Shown here: piece by piece, positions 44,650-53,686 of the stretch | Layout of the letters: every line of letters starts with the position of its first letter | Numbering within the stretch: position 1 is the first letter of the stretch | Assembly: GCF_001517085.1 (NCBI RefSeq) | Contig: NZ_LRAC01000168.1 | Location: forward strand, 101,897-165,896 | Source: Paenibacillus sp. DMB5 | GTDB taxonomy: Bacteria > Bacillota > Bacilli > Paenibacillales > Paenibacillaceae | Length of the DNA: 64,000 nt | Direction: 5' to 3' | Notes under the pieces: generated by a model | What the model saw: the letters and a program-made list of their open reading frames with translations, nothing else | Databases searched by the model: none | Told to the model about the DNA's origin: nothing | Made by a program: the position numbers and the translations under genes

Positions 44650-45372
44650 TTAAATGAGCGGTGCTTTCGCCGGCATTCCTGCTTTACGGGGATACTTGGC
44701 GGGTGTAGCACCTGTCTTACGGATCATAACGATATGGCGCGCCGATTCTTCTACCGGCAGGCTGAACGATTCAACCTTCTTAAGCTCAGCCCGCAATTCC
44801 TTGAGACTGCGTGCTGCTTCAGTCAATTCCTCGCCTGGATCATTTCCCTTCATTGCGGCAAGGATACCATCCTTACGGGTAAACGGAAGGCAAAACTCAT
44901 TGAGCAGTGACAAGCGTGCAACCGCACGTGCAGTGACTACATCATATGCGTCACGGTGAGCGAACTGTCTGGCAACATCCTCTGCCCGGCCATGAATCAG
45001 CTGCACTCCGCTAAGTCCCAGTGTGTCACAGATATGCTGGAGGAAGGAAATTCTTTTGCTGAGTGAATCAACGATTGTCAGCTTAATATGCGGGAAGCAT
45101 ATTTTTAGCGGAATACCGGGAAAGCCTGCACCTGATCCGATATCTGCCAGACTGTTCACTTGAGTCAGATCAACATAAAAGGCAAGCGACAGCGAGTCAT
45201 AAAAATGCTTGGTGTAAACCTGATCCCGTTCCGTAATGCCAGTCAGATTCATCTTCTCATTCCAGGAGACGAGTTCCTGATAATAAAGCTCAAACTGCTC
45301 CAGCTGCCGTGAAGAGAGCTCAATGCCCTTCTTCTGCAATAGAGCAACAAACTGTGTTGTTGTGCTGTCCAT
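44650..45372 (-). CDS. rsmG: 16S rRNA (guanine527-N7)-methyltransferase
   Basis: A 240-residue SAM-dependent methyltransferase (GidB). The SAM motif DIGSGAGFPGIPLKI lies near residue 77. It methylates G527 of 16S rRNA in the 530 loop; loss gives low-level streptomycin resistance. It starts 4 bases after the mnmG stop. The C terminus carries an unusual basic extension (KTGATPAKYPRKAGMPAK). Confidence 0.97.
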   Translation of the reverse strand: MDSTTTQFVALLQKKGIELSSRQLEQFELYYQELVSWNEKMNLTGITERDQVYTKHFYDSLSLAFYVDLTQVNSLADIGSGAGFPGIPLKICFPHIKLTIVDSLSKRISFLQHICDTLGLSGVQLIHGRAEDVARQFAHRDAYDVVTARAVARLSLLNEFCLPFTRKDGILAAMKGNDPGEELTEAARSLKELRAELKKVESFSLPVEESARHIVMIRKTGATPAKYPRKAGMPAKAPLI

Positions 45373-45375
45373 AAA

Positions 45376-47262
45376 TTATCCTTTCGCTGCTGTCACCCGG
45401 TTATAATGCTCTAAGTGCACAAGCAGAATCGAAATATCAGCCGGAGTTACTCCGGCAATCCGCGAGGCCTGTCCAATGGAAATCGGGGCAATCTTGGTCA
45501 GCTTCTGCCGCGCTTCCATTGCGAGTCCATGAATCTCATTATAGTCGATATCATCCGGAATTTTCTTCTTCTCCATCTTCTGCAGCTTCTCTACATGGGC
45601 CAGCTGCTTCTCAATGTATCCGGCATATTTGATCTGAATTTCTACCTGCTCCTTCATCTCATCATCCAGTTCTTCAGGTGAAGGAGATATCTGATCAACA
45701 AAGCTGTAAGCGACCTCCGGACGGCGCATCAGCACAAGCAGGTTAGAGCCGTCAACGATTGGAGCGGATTCATATGCTGCCAAAGCTTCATTAACCTCAA
45801 CAGGCTTAACCTTCGTTTCCCGGAGACGGACAATCTCGCGTTCAACCGTTTCTTTCTTATGGACAAAGGCATCATAGCGCTCCTGCGGAATCAGCCCGAT
45901 GTCATAGCCGATAGGAGTAAGACGCAGATCGGCATTGTCATGGCGGAGCAGCAGCCGGTATTCGGCACGGGAAGTAAGCAGGCGGTAAGGTTCATTTGTT
46001 CCTTTAGTCACCAGATCATCAATCAGAACGCCGATATAACCTTGGGAACGGTCAAGTACTACAGGTTCCTTATCCTGCACTTTACGGGCTGCGTTGATAC
46101 CAGCCATAACCCCCTGCCCTGCAGCTTCCTCGTATCCGGAAGTACCGTTAATCTGTCCCGCAGTGAACAATCCCGGCAGACGTTTGGTTTCCAGAGACGG
46201 CCACAGCTGTGTAGGCACCATGGCATCATACTCAATCGCATAACCGTTACGCATCATTTCAACCTTTTCCATCCCCGGAATGGAGCGAAGCACAGCTAAC
46301 TGTACATCTTCAGGGAGACTGGTGGACAGTCCCTGTACGTAATATTCCGAAGTGTTTTTTCCTTCCGGTTCAAGAAAAATCTGGTGCTGTGACTTGTCGC
46401 TAAAGCGTACCACCTTGTCTTCAATAGACGGGCAATAACGCGGGCCTGTTCCTTCAATAATACCGGTGAACATCGGGGCACGGTGCAGGTTATCATTAAT
46501 AATCTGGTGTGTTACAGGTTGGGTGTAAGTCAGCCAGCATGGCAGCTGTTCGTTATCCGAAGATTTGGTTTCAAAAGAGAAAAATTTCGGTTTATCATCT
46601 CCGGGCTGAATTTCCGTCTTCGAGAAGTCAATTGTATCTTTATGGACACGCGGCGGTGTACCTGTCTTAAAGCGGACCAGTTCAAATCCGAGCTCACGCA
46701 GGTTCTCGGACAGGCGTACAGAAGGCTGCTGATTGTTCGGTCCGCTCTCATATGTCAGCTCGCCCATAATCACTTTACCGCGCAGATACGTTCCGGTCGT
46801 CAAAATAACAGTCTTACTGCGGTATACTGTACCGGTCTTGGTAATAACGCCGGCACATTTTCCGTCCTCCACAATCAGCTCCTCAACCATCCCCTGGCGA
46901 AGTGTCAGATTCGGCGTCTTCTCCATCGTTTCTTTCATGGCGTGCTGATAAAGGTATTTATCCGCCTGGGCTCGCAGTGCATGAACCGCAGGTCCTTTGC
47001 CTGTATTAAGCATGCGCAGCTGAATAAAGGTTTTATCAATGTTGCGGCCCATCTCGCCGCCCAGCGCATCGATTTCACGGACGACATGCCCTTTGGCCGG
47101 GCCGCCAATTGAAGGATTACATGGCATAAAAGCCACCATATCCAGGTTAATGGTAATCATCAGTGTTTTGCAGCCCATCCGGGCTGCAGCCAGAGCAGCC
47201 TCGCAGCCGGCATGGCCGGCGCCTATGACCACTACGTCATAGCTGCCTCCTTCATAACTCAT
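45376..47262 (-). CDS. mnmG: tRNA uridine 5-carboxymethylaminomethyl modification enzyme MnmG
   Basis: A 628-residue FAD enzyme (GidA). N-terminal dinucleotide fold VVIGAGHAGCEAALAA, then PCNPSIGGPAKGH and the two conserved glycine-rich motifs. With MnmE it modifies U34 of several tRNAs. It lies 51 bases after mnmE and 3 bases before rsmG. Confidence 0.98.
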   Translation of the reverse strand: MSYEGGSYDVVVIGAGHAGCEAALAAARMGCKTLMITINLDMVAFMPCNPSIGGPAKGHVVREIDALGGEMGRNIDKTFIQLRMLNTGKGPAVHALRAQADKYLYQHAMKETMEKTPNLTLRQGMVEELIVEDGKCAGVITKTGTVYRSKTVILTTGTYLRGKVIMGELTYESGPNNQQPSVRLSENLRELGFELVRFKTGTPPRVHKDTIDFSKTEIQPGDDKPKFFSFETKSSDNEQLPCWLTYTQPVTHQIINDNLHRAPMFTGIIEGTGPRYCPSIEDKVVRFSDKSQHQIFLEPEGKNTSEYYVQGLSTSLPEDVQLAVLRSIPGMEKVEMMRNGYAIEYDAMVPTQLWPSLETKRLPGLFTAGQINGTSGYEEAAGQGVMAGINAARKVQDKEPVVLDRSQGYIGVLIDDLVTKGTNEPYRLLTSRAEYRLLLRHDNADLRLTPIGYDIGLIPQERYDAFVHKKETVEREIVRLRETKVKPVEVNEALAAYESAPIVDGSNLLVLMRRPEVAYSFVDQISPSPEELDDEMKEQVEIQIKYAGYIEKQLAHVEKLQKMEKKKIPDDIDYNEIHGLAMEARQKLTKIAPISIGQASRIAGVTPADISILLVHLEHYNRVTAAKG

Positions 47263-47313
47263 TTCTATTCCTCCTGACTGCTTATATGAGCAGTAATAAT
47301 ATATATGAACGGT

Positions 47314-48702
47314 TTATTTTCCAAGACAAAATTGCGAGAAAATCTGATCAAGCAGCGAATCGGCAGCTGTATCCCCTATAATCTCCCCGAGCTGTTCCCA
47401 GGCCAGCCGCACATCAATCTGGATCATATCAATCGGCACCAGCATATCGGCAGCTTCATAAGCATCCTGCAGCGACTTATGCGCTTTTTTGAGCAGAGCG
47501 ATGTGCCGTACATTACTTACATAGGTGAGATCGCCTGATTCCAGCTTGCCTCCGAAGAACAGCTCTGAAATAGCTTCCTCCAGCTTATCCAGCCCCTCCT
47601 CCTCAAGAACAGACATCGGCACAATACTGGACTCCTCAAAAAAGGTGAGCAGCTTGGCTTTGTCCAGCTGAGGCGGTAAGTCCATTTTATTCATGATGAC
47701 CAAAGCTTGTCTACCGTGGATTTGTTCCATTAGTGCCAGTTCGTCCTCATGCAGCTCTTCATTTGCATTAAGAACAAGCAGAATCAGATCAGCATCACTG
47801 AATGCAGCCTTGGAACGTTCCACTCCGATCCGCTCAACCACATCCATCGTTTCACGGATGCCCGCCGTATCCAGCAGCTTCAGCGGGATGTTGTTGATTG
47901 TAACATACTCTTCTATTACATCACGCGTTGTTCCCGGAATATCGGTTACAATCGCTTTATTGTCACGGGCAAGCGCATTAAGCAAGGAAGATTTGCCGAC
48001 ATTAGGGCGGCCGACAATAGCCGTCGTGATGCCTTCGCGCAGAATCTTACCTTCATTGGCAGTTTTCAGCAGCTTATCAATACCTGCCATAACCTCACTG
48101 CTTTTCTCTTTAATGAATTCTGCAGTCAGTGATTCCACATCATGCTCAGGGTAATCAATGTTTACTTCTATATGGGCCAGTGTTTCGATCAGTGTATGGC
48201 GCAATGTCTTAATGCGCTCAGATAAAGAACCACTGACCTGCTTCAGGGCAACGGAGAACGCCCGGTCTGACTTTGAACGGATCAGGTCGATTACCGCTTC
48301 AGCCTGGGAAAGGTCGATCCGGCCGCCCAAAAATGCACGCTTGGTGAATTCACCGGGCTCAGCCAGACGGATATCCTGCTGCAGCAGCAGATCCATTACT
48401 CTTCTTACTGAAATAACGCCGCCATGGGCGCTGATCTCGACTACATCCTCTGTAGTAAAAGAGCGCGGCCCCTTCATAACTGTAACCAGTACCTCTTCCA
48501 TCCGCTCCCCGTTCACAGGATTAATGATATGTCCGTAATGTACGGTATGGGAAGGAACCTCTGTAAGCGGAGTACCGCCGCGGAATAAAAGGGCTACCTG
48601 CGATATCGCCTCCGGCCCGCTCACGCGGACAATCGCAATTCCTCCTTCACCCAGTGCCGTCGATACGGCAGCAATGGTGTCACTAAGCATGCTGTTTCTC
48701 AC
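47314..48702 (-). CDS. mnmE: tRNA modification GTPase MnmE
   Basis: A 462-residue GTPase (TrmE, ThdF). N-terminal tetrahydrofolate-binding domain, G domain with GRPNVGKSSLLNAL, DTAGIRET and NKMD, and the C-terminal CLGK motif with the catalytic cysteine. Partner of MnmG. Confidence 0.98.
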   Translation of the reverse strand: MRNSMLSDTIAAVSTALGEGGIAIVRVSGPEAISQVALLFRGGTPLTEVPSHTVHYGHIINPVNGERMEEVLVTVMKGPRSFTTEDVVEISAHGGVISVRRVMDLLLQQDIRLAEPGEFTKRAFLGGRIDLSQAEAVIDLIRSKSDRAFSVALKQVSGSLSERIKTLRHTLIETLAHIEVNIDYPEHDVESLTAEFIKEKSSEVMAGIDKLLKTANEGKILREGITTAIVGRPNVGKSSLLNALARDNKAIVTDIPGTTRDVIEEYVTINNIPLKLLDTAGIRETMDVVERIGVERSKAAFSDADLILLVLNANEELHEDELALMEQIHGRQALVIMNKMDLPPQLDKAKLLTFFEESSIVPMSVLEEEGLDKLEEAISELFFGGKLESGDLTYVSNVRHIALLKKAHKSLQDAYEAADMLVPIDMIQIDVRLAWEQLGEIIGDTAADSLLDQIFSQFCLGK

Positions 48703-48764
48703 CTCAATATAATGTTTAATATCTCAAGTAGAATCATTTGCAGATACATAAATTATTATGTTTC

Positions 48765-48806
48765 AAAAAAAGCAATGACCCCTTACATTGGACAAGGAGT
48801 CATTGC
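48765..48806 (-). terminator. Terminator after jag
   Basis: GCAATGACTCCTT pairs with AAGGGGTCATTGC (one mismatch) and is followed by seven T on the minus strand; 15 bases after the jag stop. Confidence 0.9.
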
Positions 48807-48820
48807 AGCATATTTAATCT

Positions 48821-49555
48821 CTACTTCAATGTTATAACAACACGCCGGTTCGGTTCCTCACCCTTACTGAGTGTACTGACCTGACGATGATCCTGCAGCC
48901 TGGAGTGTATGATCTTGCGCTCCTGCGGTGACATCGGTTCAAGCACAACCTCTTTGCGGGTCCGGACCACCCGGCCGGCCAGGCGGTCTGCCAGCTCCTC
49001 AAGCGTCTTCTTGCGGCGCTCGCGGAAGTTCTCCGCATCCAGCACCAGACGGACGAAGCTGTCAGAATAACGGTTGGCCACAATATTAGCCAAATACTGC
49101 AGAGCATCGAGAGTCTGTCCTCTTCTGCCAATCAGGAGTCCCAGATCCGGACCGGAAATTTGCAGAATGGTCGATTCCTTGGTATGAACGATTTCTACTT
49201 CCACTGTAAGCCCCATGCTCTTAGCGACATCAACTATGAATTGAACGGCCTGTTGGTAAGCTTCCTCTGCGGGTTGTCCGGAATCTTGGCGCGGCACACC
49301 GCCGCCAGCCTCCTGTTTGCTCTCTCGTGTTGACTGCTGAGGCAGTGACGGAGCACTCGCCGCTGATGCCGGTGCGGCCTCAGGAATCAAGGTAAGCTCT
49401 ACCTTGGCGCCTTTCGCACCGATCAATCCCAGGAATCCTTTTGACGGCTGTTCAAGTACGCTGACCGTTACCCGGTCCTTTTGAACTCCAAGCTGGCTCA
49501 GGCCACGTTCTACAGCTTCTTCAACGGTTTTCCCTGTTGCGACGACTTTGCTCAT
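48821..49555 (-). CDS. jag: Jag (KhpB/EloR-like) RNA-binding protein
   Basis: A 244-residue protein: N-terminal Jag domain (about 1-52; AVERGLSQLGV), a Pro/Ala/Ser/Gln-rich linker (about 55-95), a KH domain (about 100-175; GLLIGRRGQTLDALQYL) and an R3H domain (about 180-240; EPMSPQERKIIHSRL). It binds RNA with KhpA and affects cell elongation. Its ATG overlaps the yidC stop by 4 bases. Confidence 0.95.
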   Translation of the reverse strand: MSKVVATGKTVEEAVERGLSQLGVQKDRVTVSVLEQPSKGFLGLIGAKGAKVELTLIPEAAPASAASAPSLPQQSTRESKQEAGGGVPRQDSGQPAEEAYQQAVQFIVDVAKSMGLTVEVEIVHTKESTILQISGPDLGLLIGRRGQTLDALQYLANIVANRYSDSFVRLVLDAENFRERRKKTLEELADRLAGRVVRTRKEVVLEPMSPQERKIIHSRLQDHRQVSTLSKGEEPNRRVVITLK

Positions 49556-50454
49556 TTTGACTTTTTGGCTCCCTTCGCTTTGCCGCTATTGCCTTTTGCA
49601 GCGGGAGTAACATCCTTGCGAGCGCTTGAATCCTTGCCCTTCACAAGATTGACTTCTTTGCTGGTACCGGCACCTGCGACAGCCAATTTGGTCTTATCGT
49701 TGTTGCGGTATAAGAAGTAGTTCTGAATGATAGTGTACACGTTACTGTAAACCCAGTATAGCGGCAGTGCTGCCGGGAAATTGTAAGACATGATGAAAAT
49801 CAGAACCGGGTATACCATCATCATGAACTGCATCGGACCCTGCTGCTGAACCGGATTCATCTTGGTCATCATCCGGGTCTGAAGGAACGTTGTAGCCGCA
49901 GCCAGCAGCGGCAGGATAAACAGCTTATCCGGTTCGCCGAGCTGGAGCCACAGGAACGAATGCTCACGAAGGTCCGGATTATAGTAGATCGAGTTGTACA
50001 GAGCGATAAAAATCGGCATTTGCACGATCAGCGGCAGACAGCCGGCCATCGGATTGACTTTGTTCTCCTGGAACAGGCGCATCGTTTCCTGCTGCACCTT
50101 CTCAGGCTGATCTTTATATTTTTTCTGGATTTTCTGGAGCTCCGGTTGAATGGCCTGCATTGCACGCGAGCTTTTTACCTGTTTCATAGTAAGCGGCAGG
50201 ATCAGCGTGCGGACGATAATCACCATTACAAGTACGGCCAGTCCATATTGTCCATTAAACCACTTGGCGAACGTATCTAGGGCGATGGCGAAATAATAAA
50301 CTACGTTACTTTGCCAAAAGCCTCCATTCTTCAAATCCTCCGTCGTGTGCGTAACCGTTGATGATGGAGCGCACCCTGACAGGACGGCAATCATCAGTAC
50401 CATTAATCCGAGGAGAAGAAACATTTTTCCCCGTTTAGTCTTCATTAGAGACAC
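49552..50454 (-). CDS. yidC: Membrane insertase YidC (SpoIIIJ)
   Basis: A 300-residue lipoprotein insertase. Lipobox LSGC with Cys28, then five membrane helices; the conserved NPMAGCLPLIVQMPIFIALY and the central positive residue region are present, with a basic Lys-rich C-terminal tail that contacts ribosomes. The usual yidD gene between rnpA and yidC is absent here (only 86 bases). Confidence 0.96.
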   Translation of the reverse strand: MSLMKTKRGKMFLLLGLMVLMIAVLSGCAPSSTVTHTTEDLKNGGFWQSNVVYYFAIALDTFAKWFNGQYGLAVLVMVIIVRTLILPLTMKQVKSSRAMQAIQPELQKIQKKYKDQPEKVQQETMRLFQENKVNPMAGCLPLIVQMPIFIALYNSIYYNPDLREHSFLWLQLGEPDKLFILPLLAAATTFLQTRMMTKMNPVQQQGPMQFMMMVYPVLIFIMSYNFPAALPLYWVYSNVYTIIQNYFLYRNNDKTKLAVAGAGTSKEVNLVKGKDSSARKDVTPAAKGNSGKAKGAKKSK

Positions 50455-50540
50455 CTCAAAACCCCTCTCTTAAACATTCCACTGCACCGTAAATCATACC
50501 ATAATTATGAAGACAAATAAACAAGCCTGTTCCGGGCCTG

Positions 50541-50891
50541 TTACTTGCGTGAAGCCTTGAGCAGCTTGGCTTTGCGGAGTACATGCAGTGCGCTTTTTTC
50601 GAGCTCCGCGTAATCCTTATCCAGTGCTCCCTTTCTAACGATAAATACTATATCCAGCCCGCCGGCAATTTCCGGCTCATGATGGCGGACAATTTCCTTT
50701 ACCAGCCGTCTCATGCGGTTTCGCACGACAGCATTTCCGACCTTCTTGCTGACCGAAACACCAAGCCGGAACCGTTCCACTTCTCTTTTGCTGAACCAGT
50801 ACACTACAAATTGATGATTCGCAAATGACTTCCCATGGCGGTATACGCGGCTGAAGTCCGCACGGTTTCGTAATCGTAGACTTTTGTGCAC
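50541..50891 (-). CDS. rnpA: Ribonuclease P protein component
   Basis: A 116-residue basic protein starting at GTG 50891 with AGGAGA upstream. The RNR motif region (VVRNRMRRLVKEIVR) and KKVGNAV are present. It assists RNase P RNA in 5' tRNA maturation. Unlike most Firmicutes it is not tightly linked to rpmH: about 450 bases with a structured segment lie between. Confidence 0.96.
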   Translation of the reverse strand: MHKSLRLRNRADFSRVYRHGKSFANHQFVVYWFSKREVERFRLGVSVSKKVGNAVVRNRMRRLVKEIVRHHEPEIAGGLDIVFIVRKGALDKDYAELEKSALHVLRKAKLLKASRK

Positions 50892-51051
50892 GGGAATCTC
50901 CTATTCAAATACCGGATACTCGGTTAAGCTCCGGAAAATGATCTTCTACTTAGTATTGTCATCCGGCTGCGTCATAAACGGTTGTCCTCCGGACCAGGCA
51001 TGTTACTTCCCCTGTTTGCGTATACATAAACCATTACATTCCAAACCATCT

Positions 51052-51275
51052 AAAAAAGGCCCGCAAAGTGTAACGAACAGCCTTTGCAGAGCCTCATCAA
51101 TATCCATTCGCATCCGGCAGAAGCGGCGCGGTCCCCAGTTTGCGGCCGGCATCCGTTTCTGCCCTATATAAGGAAGCAAAAATTTCGGGACAGCTTATCA
51201 GCTTCCTTAATATTCAAACCTACCCCACAAAGCGTGGCCTTACTTGGGTGCTGACTCAGATACTTTGCGGGGAGC
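51052..51275 (-). ncRNA. Structured RNA candidate between rpmH and rnpA
   Basis: On the minus strand four hairpins occur in order: CCCCGCAAAG/CTTTGTGGGG (51223-51272), AAGGAAGC/GCTTCCTT (51170-51208), GGCAGA/TCTGCC with GC-rich inner pairs (51117-51163), and a final stem GGCTCTGCAAAG/CTTTGCGGGCC (51058-51093) followed by six T, an intrinsic terminator. The first and last stems share CTTTGC/GCAAAG elements and could pair exclusively. This looks like an independent RNA or an attenuator of rnpA-yidC-jag; class unknown. A dispersed genomic repeat is an alternative. The part from 50892 to 51051 holds only two tiny overlapping ORFs. Confidence 0.5.
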
Positions 51276-51302
51276 CGGAAACTTATGAATTCTTTAATAG
51301 TA

Positions 51303-51325
51303 AAAAAGGACCACCGCAGTGGTCC
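51303..51325 (-). terminator. Terminator after rpmH
   Basis: The stem GGACCAC/GTGGTCC with a 4-base loop, five T after it on the minus strand, 15 bases from the stop. Confidence 0.9.
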
Positions 51326-51339
51326 CTAAGTGGCCTAAC

Positions 51340-51474
51340 TTACGCACTCAAAACTTTTCTGCCTTTCAGGCGGCGGGCTGCCAGCACTTTACGGCCGTTT
51401 TTCGTGCTCATTCTTTTGCGGAAACCATGTACCTTCTTGCGTTTGCTCACATTCGGTTTGAACGTCGGTCTCAT
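51340..51474 (-). CDS. rpmH: 50S ribosomal protein L34
   Basis: A 44-residue, very basic protein beginning MRPTFKPNVSKRKKVHGFRK, the standard L34 sequence. GGGAGG precedes the ATG. It has its own terminator, so it is separated transcriptionally from rnpA. Confidence 0.98.
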   Translation of the reverse strand: MRPTFKPNVSKRKKVHGFRKRMSTKNGRKVLAARRLKGRKVLSA

Positions 51475-51682
51475 GTATTGCACCTCCCTTACAGGATCTT
51501 AATTACTGTCATATTAGCAGAAACGGTCTAAGCCGTCCTTTTGAGTAGGGACAGTATCTACAAGTATCATCAATTAATTTTGGAGACATATCCTCACAGA
51601 AAACACCTTTATATATTAAAGCATATCATTGTCCCAAAAGTCAACTATGTATTGCAGCTTCCTTCCTCTTTTTGAAGGCCTA

Positions 51683-52064
51683 TTATCCACAGCCTCTGCC
51701 GCAAAAAAAATAATCCACAAGCTTATGCAGTTATCCACCTGTGACTAAAAAAATTATCCACGCTCCAAATTATGAGTACAACCTGTGTATAAAAAAAATA
51801 GACCTCTGACAGAAACTGTCGAACGGTAAACAAATTATCAACAATATCTAGTGTTGTTCTTAAAGATTATACACAAGTGATTGAATTTGTGGATAAAATG
51901 GCTTCGCTCATTGAAAAACAAGGGACGTTTTGCTATGATGGTATTACTTTTGAATGTGAATAGATTTGTTTGTTCTATATATTATCAACAAGCTGTGGAT
52001 AAAGTTGTGAACAATTCAAGTTTATCCATATTTTTTGTCTCTATATATTGCTTACTGGGGATAA
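51683..52064. other. oriC: oriC, upstream DnaA-box cluster
   Basis: Twelve DnaA-box-like nonamers lie between rpmH and dnaA. Perfect TTATCCACA at 51683-51691, and on the minus strand at 51888-51896 and 51994-52002. One-mismatch forms at 51711 (TAATCCACA), 51731 (TTATCCACC), 51754 (TTATCCACG), 51784 (minus TTATACACA), 51835 and 51982 (TTATCAACA), 51867 (TTATACACA), 52022 (TTATCCATA) and 52056 (minus TTATCCCCA). This corresponds to the incA/incB part of the bipartite Bacillus origin. It should also autoregulate dnaA. No ORF here looks real. Confidence 0.92.
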
Positions 52065-52145
52065 GATTCAGCACGAACCCATTTTCTTCGACATTTCCAC
52101 TTCATGGCTGACGCCACATTGGAAGATTTAAAGGAGTGACAGTCT

Positions 52146-53492
52146 GTGGACAGCCATACTTCGGAATTATGGCAGCAAATATTATCGATTATTCAAACTA
52201 AACTAAGCAAACCGAGCTTCGATACATGGTTCAAGGCGACGAAGGCTATTTCGTTCAGTCCGCAAGCCCTGATCATCTCGGCGCCTACAACTTTTGCCGT
52301 AGAATGGCTGGAAAGTCGTTATACCAAGCTGGTAGGAGCTACAGTTTATGAAGTTACAGGACAACAGGTAGAGGTCAAATTTGTCATTGAGGAGAACAAG
52401 CCTGCAGAGCCTGTAGTTCAACAGGCCGCGCCTTCGCCGGCAGTATCGCGTGAAGAAGCGCAGACTCATCTGCTCAATCCGAAATATACGTTCGACACGT
52501 TCGTAATCGGTTCCGGCAACCGTTTTGCACACGCAGCCTCACTGGCTGTAGCCGAAGCGCCTGCCAAAGCCTACAATCCCCTGTTCCTGTATGGCGGGGT
52601 AGGTCTCGGTAAGACCCACCTAATGCATGCCATCGGGCACTATGTGCTGGAGCATAACCCCAACAATAAGGTTATTTACATCTCATCCGAGAAGTTCACG
52701 AATGAATTCATCAATTCCATCCGTGATAACCGCGGTGAAAGCTTCCGCAACAAATACCGCAACGTTGATATTCTGCTGATTGACGACATTCAATTCCTGG
52801 CCGGCAAAGAATCTACGCAGGAGGAATTTTTCCATACGTTTAATGCCCTGCATGAAGAACGCAAGCAGATTATCATCTCAAGCGACCGCCCGCCCAAGGA
52901 AATACCGACGCTGGAAGAACGGCTGCGTTCCAGGTTTGAATGGGGACTGATTACCGACATCCAGCCTCCGGATCTGGAGACGCGGATCGCCATCCTGCGC
53001 AAAAAGGCCAAGGCGGAGAACCTCGACATTCCCAATGAGGCTATGATGTATATCGCCAACCAGATCGACACGAACATCCGTGAGCTTGAAGGCGCGCTGA
53101 TCCGGGTTGTCGCCTATTCGTCTTTGACCAATCAGGATGTCACGACCCATCTGGCAGCTGAAGCGCTGAAGGATATTATCCCGTCGAGCCGTCCCAAAAT
53201 GATCACCATCGGAGATATTCAACAAAAGGTCGGGGAATACTACAATTTGCGCATGGAGGATTTCAAAGCGCGCAAACGCACCAAAGCTGTCGCTTTTCCG
53301 CGGCAAATCGCTATGTATCTGTCCCGCGAGCTGACGGATTACTCGCTGCCCAAAATCGGAGAAGCCTTCGGAGGGCGCGACCATACCACCGTCATTCATG
53401 CTCATGAGAAGATTACACAGTCATTAAAGGTCGATCAGGAGTTGTACAAAGTGGTAAATAATCTAGCAGAGAAAATTAAAAATCCTTCCTAA
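52146..53492 (+). CDS. dnaA: Chromosomal replication initiator DnaA
   Basis: A 448-residue AAA+ initiator starting at GTG 52146 with AAAGGAG upstream. Domain I (about 1-85), linker, Walker A GGVGLGKTHLMHAIG near 152, Walker B ILLIDDIQFLAGK, sensor and box VII (NIRELEGALIRV), and the DNA-binding domain IV with GGRDHTTVIHAHEKI. It binds the flanking boxes and melts DNA at the downstream DnaA-trios. Confidence 0.99.
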   Translation: MDSHTSELWQQILSIIQTKLSKPSFDTWFKATKAISFSPQALIISAPTTFAVEWLESRYTKLVGATVYEVTGQQVEVKFVIEENKPAEPVVQQAAPSPAVSREEAQTHLLNPKYTFDTFVIGSGNRFAHAASLAVAEAPAKAYNPLFLYGGVGLGKTHLMHAIGHYVLEHNPNNKVIYISSEKFTNEFINSIRDNRGESFRNKYRNVDILLIDDIQFLAGKESTQEEFFHTFNALHEERKQIIISSDRPPKEIPTLEERLRSRFEWGLITDIQPPDLETRIAILRKKAKAENLDIPNEAMMYIANQIDTNIRELEGALIRVVAYSSLTNQDVTTHLAAEALKDIIPSSRPKMITIGDIQQKVGEYYNLRMEDFKARKRTKAVAFPRQIAMYLSRELTDYSLPKIGEAFGGRDHTTVIHAHEKITQSLKVDQELYKVVNNLAEKIKNPS

Positions 53493-53506
53493 GAGGAATC
53501 AAGAGC

Positions 53507-53600
53507 CTATACACAATCTATACACATGTGGGTAGGCTTAATTTTATGCTGTTTTGGAGACTTATCCACATAAACGGAGCCCCTACTACTAATACTATTA
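53507..53600. other. oriC: oriC, downstream unwinding region with DnaA-trios
   Basis: Between dnaA and dnaN. Two CTATACACA boxes (53507-53515, 53518-53526), then a perfect TTATCCACA at 53572-53580, a short GC-rich spacer, and CTA-CTA-CTA-ATA-CTA-TTA at 53583-53600, the complement of the 3'-GAT DnaA-trio repeats known at Bacillus subtilis oriC. AT-rich DNA follows to about 53630. This is where strand opening is expected. Confidence 0.88.
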
Positions 53601-53686
53601 AAGATCTATAATAATTAATCTTCTAAAAGCAGTTCCAAAGAACATAAACAAAGCACAACCCCAACTTTCCCGCTAGGAGTGAAATC

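Noticed and set aside
51003..51152. A 49-codon minus-strand ORF upstream of rnpA
   Set aside because: It spans the predicted terminator and has no good ribosome-binding site.
51117..51163. A T-box-like GGGGACCGCG in the rpmH-rnpA segment
   Set aside because: The match is imperfect, it lies inside a different hairpin, and no aminoacyl-tRNA synthetase or amino acid gene follows.
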